Source of the DNA: an uncultured Bacteroidales bacterium
Lineage (GTDB): Bacteria; Bacteroidota; Bacteroidia; Bacteroidales; Paludibacteraceae
DNA length: 5,099 nucleotides
Direction: 5' to 3'
NCBI GenBank assembly: GCA_946184195.1
Contig: CAMHEP010000100.1
Coordinates: 1 to 5,099, forward strand
Shown here: piece by piece, positions 1 to 5,099 of the stretch
Numbering within the stretch: position 1 is the stretch's first letter
Layout: every line of letters starts with the position of its first letter
The notes under the pieces: generated by a model
The model's database searches: none
What the model was told of the DNA's origin: nothing
The model's input: the letters and a program-made list of their open reading frames with translations, nothing else
Made by a program: the position numbers and the translations under genes

Positions 1-153
1 GAACATCGCATAGACCTCGTAGCTGTTCAGGCTGTGCCGCATCGCCGTCAGTTCGTCATAGTGGATGACGCTGACGAGCGGATGCAACTCCGGCGCGGAG
101 ATATACCGCGCGTAATCATTGACCGAACGGATATGTAGGATTTTCGGCTGCAT
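1..153 (-). CDS. AraC-family transcriptional regulator, N-terminal part (cut by the left edge)
   Basis: Fifty-one codons are visible on the minus strand, from an ATG at 153-151 to the window edge, with no stop. The protein begins MQPKILHIRSVNDYARYISA and continues with HPLVSVIHYDEL and an RHSLNSYEVYAMF segment. This matches, from memory of the family, the N-terminus of Bacteroidales AraC-type regulators, which typically open with a short 'I-x-S-V-N-D-Y' stretch, then 'HPLVSVID', then 'RHSxxxYGxYxxF' at the start of the cupin-like sensor domain. The DNA-binding helix-turn-helix pair lies at the C-terminus, outside the window, so the family call rests on the sensor end only. The ATG shares one base with the TAA stop of the flavoprotein gene (TAATG), so the two are probably translationally coupled and share the promoter at 722-753. 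The ligand and target genes cannot be read from here. The regulator may control its own operon, but that is inference. Confidence 0.68.
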   Translation of the reverse strand, partial: MQPKILHIRSVNDYARYISAPELHPLVSVIHYDELTAMRHSLNSYEVYAMF

Positions 154-692
154 TAACAGTTCTTGCCCATGTTGTATGCTTCTTGCAGTTTGGCGTGGCC
201 GGAGATCTCACGCGGGTCGTTCACGCCGCCGCAGAACAGATGTCCCTTGAGGGCGCATTTCTCATAGCAGTCAATCCAGCCTTGCAGACCGCTCTCGGCG
301 CGTTCCGGCACGAACGGTTCGTCCTCTGCCGCCGTAGTCAGTAGGTAGATGTCGCGGAACCGGTAATCCTTTGGATACATGGCGTTCATGCGGTCGATGA
401 GCGTCTTCATCTGACCCGACATCTCGTAATAATAGATCGGCGTCGCCCAGCATACGACATCCGCATTGAGCACGGAGTCCATGATAGCCGGCACGTCGTC
501 CTTGAAGACGCATGCGCCCGTCTCCTGACATTTAAGACAACCGATACAAAAGCGTATCTCTTTCCCGCGGAGCGAGATCAACTCTACTTCATGCCCGGCA
601 CTCTGGGCACCTTCGGCAAACTTCTCCGCCAGCGCATGGCTATTCGAACCTGCCCGCAAGGAAGTGGATAAAATAACGACTTTCTTACTCAT
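153..692 (-). CDS. Iron-sulfur flavoprotein / NAD(P)H-dependent FMN reductase family protein
   Basis: A 179-residue cytoplasmic protein of the flavodoxin-like fold. Residues 5-12 (VVILSTSL) form the first beta strand, and residues 9-18 (STSLRAGSNS) form the FMN phosphate-binding loop. A compact cysteine cluster follows: C49-x2-C52-x2-C55-x5-C61, the spacing known for the 4Fe-4S site of Isf-type iron-sulfur flavoproteins. Residues 83-88 (ATPIYY) and the M95-K96-x2-I99-D100-R101 helix are the usual FMN isoalloxazine contact and dimer regions of this family. The length is normal. The expected role is electron transfer or reduction of a small electrophile or quinone at the cost of NAD(P)H; the substrate is unknown. 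The ATG at 692 lies about 25 nt below a good Bacteroidetes promoter, and the gene overlaps the downstream AraC regulator by one base. The family assignment is firm and the exact reaction is not. A plain flavodoxin-family oxidoreductase is the alternative, but the four-cysteine motif argues for an Fe-S version. Confidence 0.9.
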   Translation of the reverse strand: MSKKVVILSTSLRAGSNSHALAEKFAEGAQSAGHEVELISLRGKEIRFCIGCLKCQETGACVFKDDVPAIMDSVLNADVVCWATPIYYYEMSGQMKTLIDRMNAMYPKDYRFRDIYLLTTAAEDEPFVPERAESGLQGWIDCYEKCALKGHLFCGGVNDPREISGHAKLQEAYNMGKNC

Positions 693-721
693 ATATTAAA
701 CTTTTTTCCGAAAACCAATTG

Positions 722-753
722 CAAAGTTACTACAAAAAAATGACATACGCAAA
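722..753 (-). promoter_or_regulatory. Bacteroidetes-type promoter for the flavoprotein/AraC operon
   Basis: Read on the minus strand, TTTG (753-750) is followed after 20 nt by TAACTTTG (729-722), a full match to the Bacteroidetes -7 consensus TAnnTTTG with the -33 element at the expected distance. Transcription would start near 715-717, giving a leader of about 25 nt before the ATG at 692. The leader is A/T-rich and has no Shine-Dalgarno, as is usual in this phylum. The start site is inferred. Confidence 0.75.
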
Positions 754-843
754 TAATAGGAAGAAAATCATTTTTGTGAGCTCTGTCTTATTGGCACACC
801 ACGACATAAGCAAATTTTTTAATCCTTATAATGACCTCCCCTC

Positions 844-874
844 TTGCATATCTCATAAAAAAAGCGTACCTTTG
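844..874 (+). promoter_or_regulatory. Bacteroidetes-type promoter for the U32-like gene (and perhaps the pectinesterase gene)
   Basis: TTG at 844-846 is followed after 20 nt by TACCTTTG at 867-874, a full match to TAnnTTTG at the correct spacing. Transcription would start near 880, about 33 nt before the ATG at 913. No promoter of similar quality is seen in the 44 bp before the pectinesterase gene, so this one may drive both genes. Confidence 0.72.
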
Positions 875-879
875 CGGAT

Positions 880-910
880 GATTATTTTTGTTCGCCCTTT
901 GCGAATAATC
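880..910 (+). other. Possible weak hairpin in the 5' leader of the U32-like gene
   Basis: GATTATT (880-886) is the exact reverse complement of AATAATC (904-910), leaving a 17-nt loop. Inside the loop a competing small stem TCGC (892-895) / GCGA (901-904) is possible. The structure would begin at about the predicted transcription start and end two bases before the ATG at 913, so it could affect initiation. The stem is AT-rich and may be fortuitous. Confidence 0.25.
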
Positions 911-912
911 CA

Positions 913-1566
913 ATGAGAGAAACAACGGTATATAGGAACGTTGATGTGGATTTCGAGAAACATCTGCATGTCAGGCGACGTATACCCGTCGAGATGAACA
1001 TAGAGGAGACGACTTCGGGGTTCCGACTGACGATGCAAGAGAGGGATGGAGACCGCGGGACTATTCGCCGGGAGCAAAGCATTGAAGTAACCGTTCCTAA
1101 GGAACCGGCACGTAATGCTCAGCAGGCACTCGATAATGTGCGCCGCCAACTCTCCAAGTTGGGTGACACACCTTATATATTGTTACGTGACGTGCGCGTA
1201 GAGTGGCAGCAACCGTATTTCCTCCCTGCGGGGCAACTTAACGCGTGGCGACGTGCTCTGGTGGAGGAGATGACGAAGGAGGATTTACGAATGACGCATG
1301 CCAAATGTCGAATGACGAATGATGAAAAGCAAACGGCTACAACGGCGGACACATTTGGACAGAACGATTGTCCCGACGAGGTGGCATCACTATGCGAACA
1401 GCGACCCTTGATGACATGTCGTTATTGTATTCTGCACGAGATGGGGCATTGCCGCAAACTCAATCCGTTGAAGAAGGAACCTAAATATATGCGGCTGCGT
1501 AATGGCATGAAGGTACGTCTCCAATTCGATTGTGCCCGATGCGAGATGACTATATGGGCTGTATGA
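913..1566 (+). CDS. U32 family peptidase-like protein, C-terminal region only
   Basis: A 217-residue protein resembling only the C-terminal third of the large Bacteroidetes U32 (collagenase-type, DUF3656-containing) peptidases, usually about 600 residues. Residues 5-118 (from TVYRNVDVDFEKHL through RRQLSKLG at 77-84 to WRRAL at 112-116) look like the beta-rich domain after the catalytic barrel. Residues 169-217 carry the family tail, with cysteines C169-x2-C172-x7-C180 and C207-x2-C210 (TCRYC, FDCARCEM). The catalytic domain is absent: in this frame a stop lies at 856-858 with no coding before it. The family's conserved linker before the tail also seems to be gone, replaced by a low-complexity stretch (about 120-165) containing a 7-residue repeat. 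The ORF is intact, has its own promoter and a natural ATG, and ends 44 bp before the pectinesterase gene. It may be a decaying remnant still expressed, or a stand-alone accessory domain. Proteolytic activity is not expected. The homology is recalled from memory, not searched. Confidence 0.68.
   Translation: MRETTVYRNVDVDFEKHLHVRRRIPVEMNIEETTSGFRLTMQERDGDRGTIRREQSIEVTVPKEPARNAQQALDNVRRQLSKLGDTPYILLRDVRVEWQQPYFLPAGQLNAWRRALVEEMTKEDLRMTHAKCRMTNDEKQTATTADTFGQNDCPDEVASLCEQRPLMTCRYCILHEMGHCRKLNPLKKEPKYMRLRNGMKVRLQFDCARCEMTIWAV
1272..1327 (+). repeat. Degenerate 7-nt tandem repeat (GACGAAT type) inside the U32-like gene
   Basis: Eight consecutive 7-nt units can be laid out in one phase: GACGAAG at 1272, GAGGATT at 1279, TACGAAT at 1286, GACGCAT at 1293, GCCAAAT at 1300, GTCGAAT at 1307, GACGAAT at 1314 and GATGAAA at 1321. 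Three units equal 21 nt, so the array reads as a 7-residue peptide period: MTKEDLR, MTHAKCR and MTNDEKQ (residues 120-140). The outer units are the weakest matches; the core is 1286-1320. It belongs to the same family as the copy at 4082-4107. Confidence 0.7.
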
Positions 1567-1610
1567 CCTAACAGTTTCCCACAGGTATTTACAAACTAAA
1601 CTATACAACA

Positions 1611-3521
1611 ATGAAAAACAAAACAATGTACTTTATCGTAGCGCTGCTCCTGTCCGGCGCTTCGAGCATGTATGCAGCGAAACCGCAAGTATGGGATTTC
1701 GGTGCAGAGCAGGTGCCCGGTATGGATAACCGCCTGAGTGAGGCGGAGATAAACGCGTGGTTCCCGCGCTATGAGTCGGGTGCGATGTCGGCAGCCCTGC
1801 TCTCCTTCACGGCGAGCGACTCCGTCAACCTCCGTTACTATGCTGCTGGTGCACACAACCATCGTCTGCGTACTATCAACCCGCGACTTACCCATACGGA
1901 TGAAAAGTCGGTCAAGGACTCTGCAGGACATGTCTTCACAGGCATGATTTATTCCAATAGTAGCGCTAACCCCCGTGTATATATTGAGCAGGAGTTTGCC
2001 ATGGGTGATACTATCGAGTATGTGCTCTCATCGAACGGTAGAGAGGAGACCTATCGATTCTACCTCAGTGACAGTAGTTATTATACTACCTGTTATTTTC
2101 CCGGGCATCAGAAAGATGGTGTCAAGGCTCGTCACTATCGTTTCGTTTGTCCGAAAGATGGTAAGTATCGTTTAAGCGGCTTGGATGAGAAACTGGTGAT
2201 AGCGCGTATTATCCGTTACCCGCTGGACCGTAACTTGACTAAGGAGGAACAGAAAACACTGCGTAAACAAGGCAAACACCCGCTTAAGCGTGAGCGAGTT
2301 AAGATGGCTAACCGCGCAGATTTCCCCGATACCTGCCGACTCAAGCAGGTGGCTTATCGGGACACGTTGTGGGTGGGGAATGGCGGCTTGGGACGCATCA
2401 ATGATGCACTAAATCAGGTGCGTCATATGAATCGCCAACCCGGACAGCGTGTCATCGTGATGATTGCTCCGGGTACGTATGATGAGATGCTGCGTATTGA
2501 TATGGACGATATCACACTCAAGAATGCGGCAACCAGACCTTCCATATCGCTGCGTGGAGGTGGGGTGAATGTGGATAAGAACGCTGTGCGTGTCACTGCC
2601 TACTACGGCTATGGATACAACTACTTCTCCATGAACAGCAAGCAGGTTTACGACCCGCGTACACTCCGCGCTAATCGCAAGGGTAACAAGCCGTCCACCA
2701 TCAATAAGGGCGGAAGTGACAGTAACTATTGGAATGCTACCGTGGTAGTGAGTGGACACAATTTTGTAGCGGAAGATATCATCTTTGAGAACTCGTTCAA
2801 TCAATATATCAGCCTTAAGGAGACGGGGGATAGCCTTCTTGCTCAGGGCAAGCAGGCATCACGACCCAAACAACCTTTTAGCACGGAAGTGCAACATAAA
2901 CGTTATCGTGAGCGTGCTGCGGCTATTGCTTTCGCTGATTCCACCAGCGGTGTCCTTAATAACTGCCGTGTGGTGAGCCGTCAGGATGCGTTCTATGGCG
3001 GCGATGGCGCATTCGTGCGCGTCAATGGTGGAATCTTGATGGGCTCTGTCGATTATATCTTCGGAGGTATGACATTAGTCTGTGTGGAGACGGAGCTGGT
3101 GATGCTTGTCTCTTCCGATAGCGATGACCGTACCTACATAACGGCGAGCCGCGCCCCCATGGGACAACGCGGCATGCTCTTCTACCGCTGTCATGTACGT
3201 GGTGCTATTCCTGGTGTAGAGATGGAGGATGAGACACCTGCCCGTCCCGGCTATTTCGGTCGTCCATGGTCTAAGTCTGGAGAGACGGTGTTCTTCGAGA
3301 CACGGGTGGATTTACGACAAGGGGAGGACCCCATGATTGTACCTGTGGGATGGAGTGATGGACTGACCGGTGTGGGAGCTCCTCGCTCATACGAGTATCG
3401 TACCACCTATGGGAATGACGGAAACCCCGCAGAAACACAATGGAGGGCCCCATGGACCACAGTGCTAACCGAGCCCTACTTACCCGATGGTACACCTATT
3501 GCCCCGGATACATGGAGATAA
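1611..3521 (+). CDS. Secreted pectinesterase family protein (CE8, right-handed beta-helix)
   Basis: A 636-residue protein expected to remove methyl esters from pectin outside the cytoplasm. Residues 1-22 form a signal peptide (basic start, hydrophobic FIVALLL, likely cleavage after SMYA). Residues about 25-205 form an N-terminal module starting WDFGA, of uncertain role. The catalytic beta-helix spans about 240-620, with recognisable pectinesterase regions: GTYDE at 288-292, AAIAF at 437-441 in the place of QAVAL, RQDAFY at 457-462, SVDYIFG at 479-485 and FGRPW at 549-553. The catalytic pair D459 and D481, the transition-state glutamine Q458 and the arginine R551 are present. The first glutamine of the QAVAL motif is alanine. 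An insertion (about 400-434) sits in front of it. The ATG at 1611 directly precedes the signal peptide. The leader has no clear promoter, so co-transcription with the upstream gene is likely. The 3' end overlaps the convergent methyltransferase gene by 46 bp. The family is firm; the exact ester substrate is open. Confidence 0.9.
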   Translation: MKNKTMYFIVALLLSGASSMYAAKPQVWDFGAEQVPGMDNRLSEAEINAWFPRYESGAMSAALLSFTASDSVNLRYYAAGAHNHRLRTINPRLTHTDEKSVKDSAGHVFTGMIYSNSSANPRVYIEQEFAMGDTIEYVLSSNGREETYRFYLSDSSYYTTCYFPGHQKDGVKARHYRFVCPKDGKYRLSGLDEKLVIARIIRYPLDRNLTKEEQKTLRKQGKHPLKRERVKMANRADFPDTCRLKQVAYRDTLWVGNGGLGRINDALNQVRHMNRQPGQRVIVMIAPGTYDEMLRIDMDDITLKNAATRPSISLRGGGVNVDKNAVRVTAYYGYGYNYFSMNSKQVYDPRTLRANRKGNKPSTINKGGSDSNYWNATVVVSGHNFVAEDIIFENSFNQYISLKETGDSLLAQGKQASRPKQPFSTEVQHKRYRERAAAIAFADSTSGVLNNCRVVSRQDAFYGGDGAFVRVNGGILMGSVDYIFGGMTLVCVETELVMLVSSDSDDRTYITASRAPMGQRGMLFYRCHVRGAIPGVEMEDETPARPGYFGRPWSKSGETVFFETRVDLRQGEDPMIVPVGWSDGLTGVGAPRSYEYRTTYGNDGNPAETQWRAPWTTVLTEPYLPDGTPIAPDTWR

Positions 3522-4081
3522 GAAAAAAGCGATTGAGCGAGGGTGTACAGAACAATACCTGCCGTGACGCTTACGTTAAGCGAGTGTTTCGTCCCGAACT
3601 GTGGTATCTCAATACATCCGTCGCATAGGTCAATCACCTCCTGTTGCACACCGAACACTTCGTGCCCGAACACAACGGCGATGCCATGTGCGTCGCCGTC
3701 TTTTTTCTCTTCGGCTATACGAACTGACATCTCGGAAAGAGTGATAGAGTGGTGTGCTTGCTCCACGGCATATACTCGATACCCGCGCTGTTGCAAAAGC
3801 TTGACGGCCTGTAGGGTATCATCTATATGCTCCCATTCCATGCTCTCTTCCGCACCGAGAGCTGTCTTGTGTATCTCCATATCGGGAGGACACCCCGTGA
3901 TACCACATAGTAGGACGCTCTCCAGACGAAAAGCGTCTGCGGTGCGGAAGACCGCACCTACATTGTGACGGGAGCGTACATTATCCAGCACGGCAACAAA
4001 TGGCAGTTTGTCTGCCGCATGAAAAGCCTCCGTCGTGAGGCGGTGTATCTCTTGAATAGTCAGTTTCTGGTACTCAGACAT
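3476..4081 (-). CDS. TrmH/SpoU-family RNA 2'-O-methyltransferase
   Basis: A 201-residue SPOUT-class methyltransferase that transfers methyl from S-adenosylmethionine to a ribose 2'-OH in tRNA or rRNA. All three family motifs are visible: motif 1 at residues 33-50 (DNVRSRHNVGAVFRTADA) with N40 and the conserved R46, motif 2 at 138-144 (FGHEVFG) and motif 3 at 159-179 (IPQFG then SLNVSV and GIVLY), which build the C-terminal trefoil knot that binds the cofactor. KTALGAE at 72-78 is also typical. The ATG at 4081 is chosen because the protein then starts MSEYQKLTIQEIHRL as expected. The frame is open further upstream (to a GTG at 4225), but that extension reads through the heptamer repeat and rimM. 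The last 15 or so residues (from about S187) extend beyond the usual family end and are encoded opposite the pectinesterase 3' end. It lies 19 nt after rimM, so it is in the same operon. The nucleotide target cannot be told from sequence. Confidence 0.9.
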   Translation of the reverse strand: MSEYQKLTIQEIHRLTTEAFHAADKLPFVAVLDNVRSRHNVGAVFRTADAFRLESVLLCGITGCPPDMEIHKTALGAEESMEWEHIDDTLQAVKLLQQRGYRVYAVEQAHHSITLSEMSVRIAEEKKDGDAHGIAVVFGHEVFGVQQEVIDLCDGCIEIPQFGTKHSLNVSVTAGIVLYTLAQSLFSYLHVSGAIGVPSGK

Positions 4082-4107
4082 ATTCGTCATTCGTAATTCG
4101 TCATTCG
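4082..4107 (-). repeat. 7-nt tandem repeat at the rimM/methyltransferase junction
   Basis: On the plus strand the units are ATTCGTC (4082), ATTCGTA (4089), ATTCGTC (4096) and a partial ATTCG (4103): 3.7 units with one variable base. On the coding (minus) strand this is GACGAAT/TACGAAT, the same units and orientation as at 1286-1320. The repeat fills the whole 19-bp gap between the two genes and runs seven bases into the end of rimM, supplying its TGA stop (4103-4101). Confidence 0.85.
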
Positions 4108-4637
4108 CTATATGCCGCATCGACTCGGAAGGGGAGGGAAACCACGAGTTCGCGTTCGTCGCGGCGGATTTCTGTGATGAAGTCTTCATGGAGCGGGATG
4201 AGTGTGGGTTCACGATGCCCCTCACGCTCTATGGAGAGCAGGATGTTAGCGGTTGTATCGTCTACATCAACGATAGTGCCAATAGGACCGTCTGTATATT
4301 CAGTCAGCCGATAGCCTATCAGGTCTGTCCATCTGAGTGCGCTATCCTCGCTGTTATTCGCCTTATCCTCAAGGCGCATGTAGGCGGCGTTGCCGCATAA
4401 TCGCAATGCCGCTTCCTCACTGTCGACACCGTCTAAACGTATAATCAATGCCTCCGCACCTTTGGTACGCCAGTCTGTCACCCTGAAGGGGGTAAGGATG
4501 TTATCAATCTTTATAAGCATAAACTCGGCATCGTTGTCTTCCCATGCCGTGTTGAGGGTTTGCATGTGCAGTTCGCCCGACTTGCCATGTGTACGGGTTA
4601 GCGTACCGATAGGATATACTTCGTCATCAAGAATCAT
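4101..4637 (-). CDS. rimM: Ribosome maturation factor RimM
   Basis: A 178-residue protein that binds ribosomal protein S19 and assists 16S rRNA processing and assembly of the 30S head. The N-terminal RimM domain (about 7-90) opens with VYPIGTLTRTHGKSGEL, the family's 'G-x-h-x-x-x-H-G-x-x-G-E-h' signature (G11, H17, G18, G21). The C-terminal PRC-barrel (about 102-170) includes DLIGYRL, GTIVDV and LIPLHEDFI. The ATG at 4637 is preferred to an in-frame TTG at 4652, because it gives the usual short lead-in before the signature and is a standard start. The PRC barrel normally ends with a short 'LPEGLL' type tail; here the sequence reads VSLPFRVDAAYSE, and the final Ser-Glu-stop codons lie in or next to the 7-nt repeat, so the natural tail may have been replaced. 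It follows the lipoprotein gene by 27 bp and precedes the methyltransferase gene by 19 bp. Confidence 0.93.
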   Translation of the reverse strand: MILDDEVYPIGTLTRTHGKSGELHMQTLNTAWEDNDAEFMLIKIDNILTPFRVTDWRTKGAEALIIRLDGVDSEEAALRLCGNAAYMRLEDKANNSEDSALRWTDLIGYRLTEYTDGPIGTIVDVDDTTANILLSIEREGHREPTLIPLHEDFITEIRRDERELVVSLPFRVDAAYSE

Positions 4638-4664
4638 ACTCAGACTAATCAATAATATAATATA

Positions 4665-5099
4665 TTAGTTGGAAATACGTAACACCATGCCCCCCGCATC
4701 CAGCCGTGCTTCGTAGCGACGCAGATACTCTTTGCTTACCCCGCGAGTAGGGTTGCCGATACCGAGTGACAGATCGTATTCTTCTCGGCAAATAGGACAC
4801 TTGGCGTAGAAACCATCCACCTCACAATGCTGTTCTTTACTCAGACAATGCGGACAACCTAAATCCATGGCGGCATAGGTATTTTCCTGAGTCACGAAGA
4901 CTACCACCCCCGCAAAGCCGTAATAATCTCCCATCGAAAGCAGGTAGGTGTCTTTGCCATAGTGATAGCCGTTCTTATCCACCGTCACATACGAGCAGTA
5001 CACCGGCGGATAGAAGGTGGCAAAACGTGCTCTGAGGTCGAATGCCAGTCTAACCGGCGAACTGGGCACGGACGTGTTGTTGTTCCTGCCGTCACAACC
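4665..5099 (-). CDS. Rieske-like or zinc-ribbon-like lipoprotein (5' end beyond the right edge)
   Basis: The frame is open to the window edge and reads GCDGRNNNTSVPSSPVRL at its visible start. The Gly-Cys, followed by a polar Asn-rich stretch, looks like the end of a lipobox with the lipidated cysteine encoded at 5096-5094. The true start and most of the signal peptide would then be outside the window. A GTG at 5069 is internal (a valine) and not the start. Counting the lipid cysteine as 1, metal-ligand candidates are C81-P-H83-C84, H90, C91 and C100-P-I-C103, followed by YDLSLGIGNPTRG and LRRYEA. This resembles the Bacteroidales Rieske-like lipoproteins, where a CPxC...CPxC pattern precedes a 'Y/F-D-L...G' loop and an 'L-x-x-Y' end. 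A true Rieske centre needs CxH...CxxH; here the last histidine is cysteine, so a CxxC...CxxC zinc or rubredoxin-like site is equally possible. It is the first visible gene of the rimM operon; its role is unknown. Confidence 0.75.
   Translation of the reverse strand, partial: GCDGRNNNTSVPSSPVRLAFDLRARFATFYPPVYCSYVTVDKNGYHYGKDTYLLSMGDYYGFAGVVVFVTQENTYAAMDLGCPHCLSKEQHCEVDGFYAKCPICREEYDLSLGIGNPTRGVSKEYLRRYEARLDAGGMVLRISN

Noticed and set aside
827..832. TATAAT, a perfect sigma-70 type -10 box
   Set aside because: No -35 at the right distance, and Bacteroidetes use TAnnTTTG; it is expected by chance in an AT-rich region.
719..916. 65-codon plus-strand ORF in the divergent region
   Set aside because: It spans both predicted promoters, has AT-rich low-complexity content and no recognisable protein features.
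2409..2804. 131-codon minus-strand ORF opposite the pectinesterase gene
   Set aside because: It is antisense to the conserved catalytic domain, with no promoter or known protein motif; a frame shadow.
3440..3455. Near-palindrome around GGGCCC and CCATGG close to the convergent gene ends
   Set aside because: It lies within the pectinesterase coding sequence and has no T-tract in either direction, so it is not a supported terminator.
4082..4225. N-terminal extension of the methyltransferase frame to a GTG at 4225
   Set aside because: It would overlap rimM by more than 100 bp and translate the 7-nt repeat; the family start fits the ATG at 4081.
4638..4652. TTG start for rimM at 4652
   Set aside because: The in-frame ATG at 4637 gives the standard short N-terminus before the RimM signature.
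5067..5069. GTG at 5069 as the lipoprotein start
   Set aside because: The frame stays open to the window edge and encodes a Gly-Cys lipobox end followed by a polar linker, so the GTG is an internal valine codon.

Overview
The window most likely comes from a chromosome of the order Bacteroidales (Prevotella/Bacteroides-like). This is inferred from three things. Two upstream regions carry the Bacteroidetes housekeeping promoter form (TTG, about 20 nt, TAnnTTTG), and the start codons lack a clear Shine-Dalgarno and sit in A-rich leaders. The protein families (Isf-like flavoprotein beside an AraC regulator, Bacteroidales-type pectinesterase, CPxC...CPxC lipoprotein) are also typical of that group. 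No tRNA, rRNA, CRISPR array, insertion sequence or phage gene is visible.

Layout. Left end, minus strand: a probable iron-sulfur flavoprotein (153-692) is followed, with a one-base stop/start overlap, by the first 51 codons of an AraC-family regulator that runs off the left edge. A 220-bp AT-rich divergent region (693-912) holds a good promoter in each direction. Plus strand: 913-1566 encodes only the C-terminal part of a U32-type peptidase, with its own promoter. It is followed 44 bp later by a secreted CE8 pectinesterase-like protein (1611-3521). Right half, minus strand: a lipoprotein cut by the right edge (4665-5099), then rimM (4101-4637), then a TrmH/SpoU-type RNA 2'-O-methyltransferase (3476-4081). 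These three are closely spaced and read as one operon. The methyltransferase gene runs convergently into the 3' end of the pectinesterase gene and overlaps it by 46 bp.

How the genes fit together. rimM and the methyltransferase form a ribosome/RNA maturation pair. The flavoprotein and AraC regulator look like a small redox or stress unit. The pectinesterase acts outside the cytoplasm on plant polysaccharide, but no other pectin genes are visible here.

The least ordinary signal is a degenerate 7-nt repeat (GACGAAT type). It occurs twice, in the same orientation relative to transcription. One copy lies inside the U32-like gene, where it encodes a 7-residue peptide repeat. The other fills the rimM/methyltransferase junction, where it supplies the rimM stop codon. 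I see no convincing new multi-gene system; the repeat family and the orphan U32 C-terminal gene are the two items most worth following.
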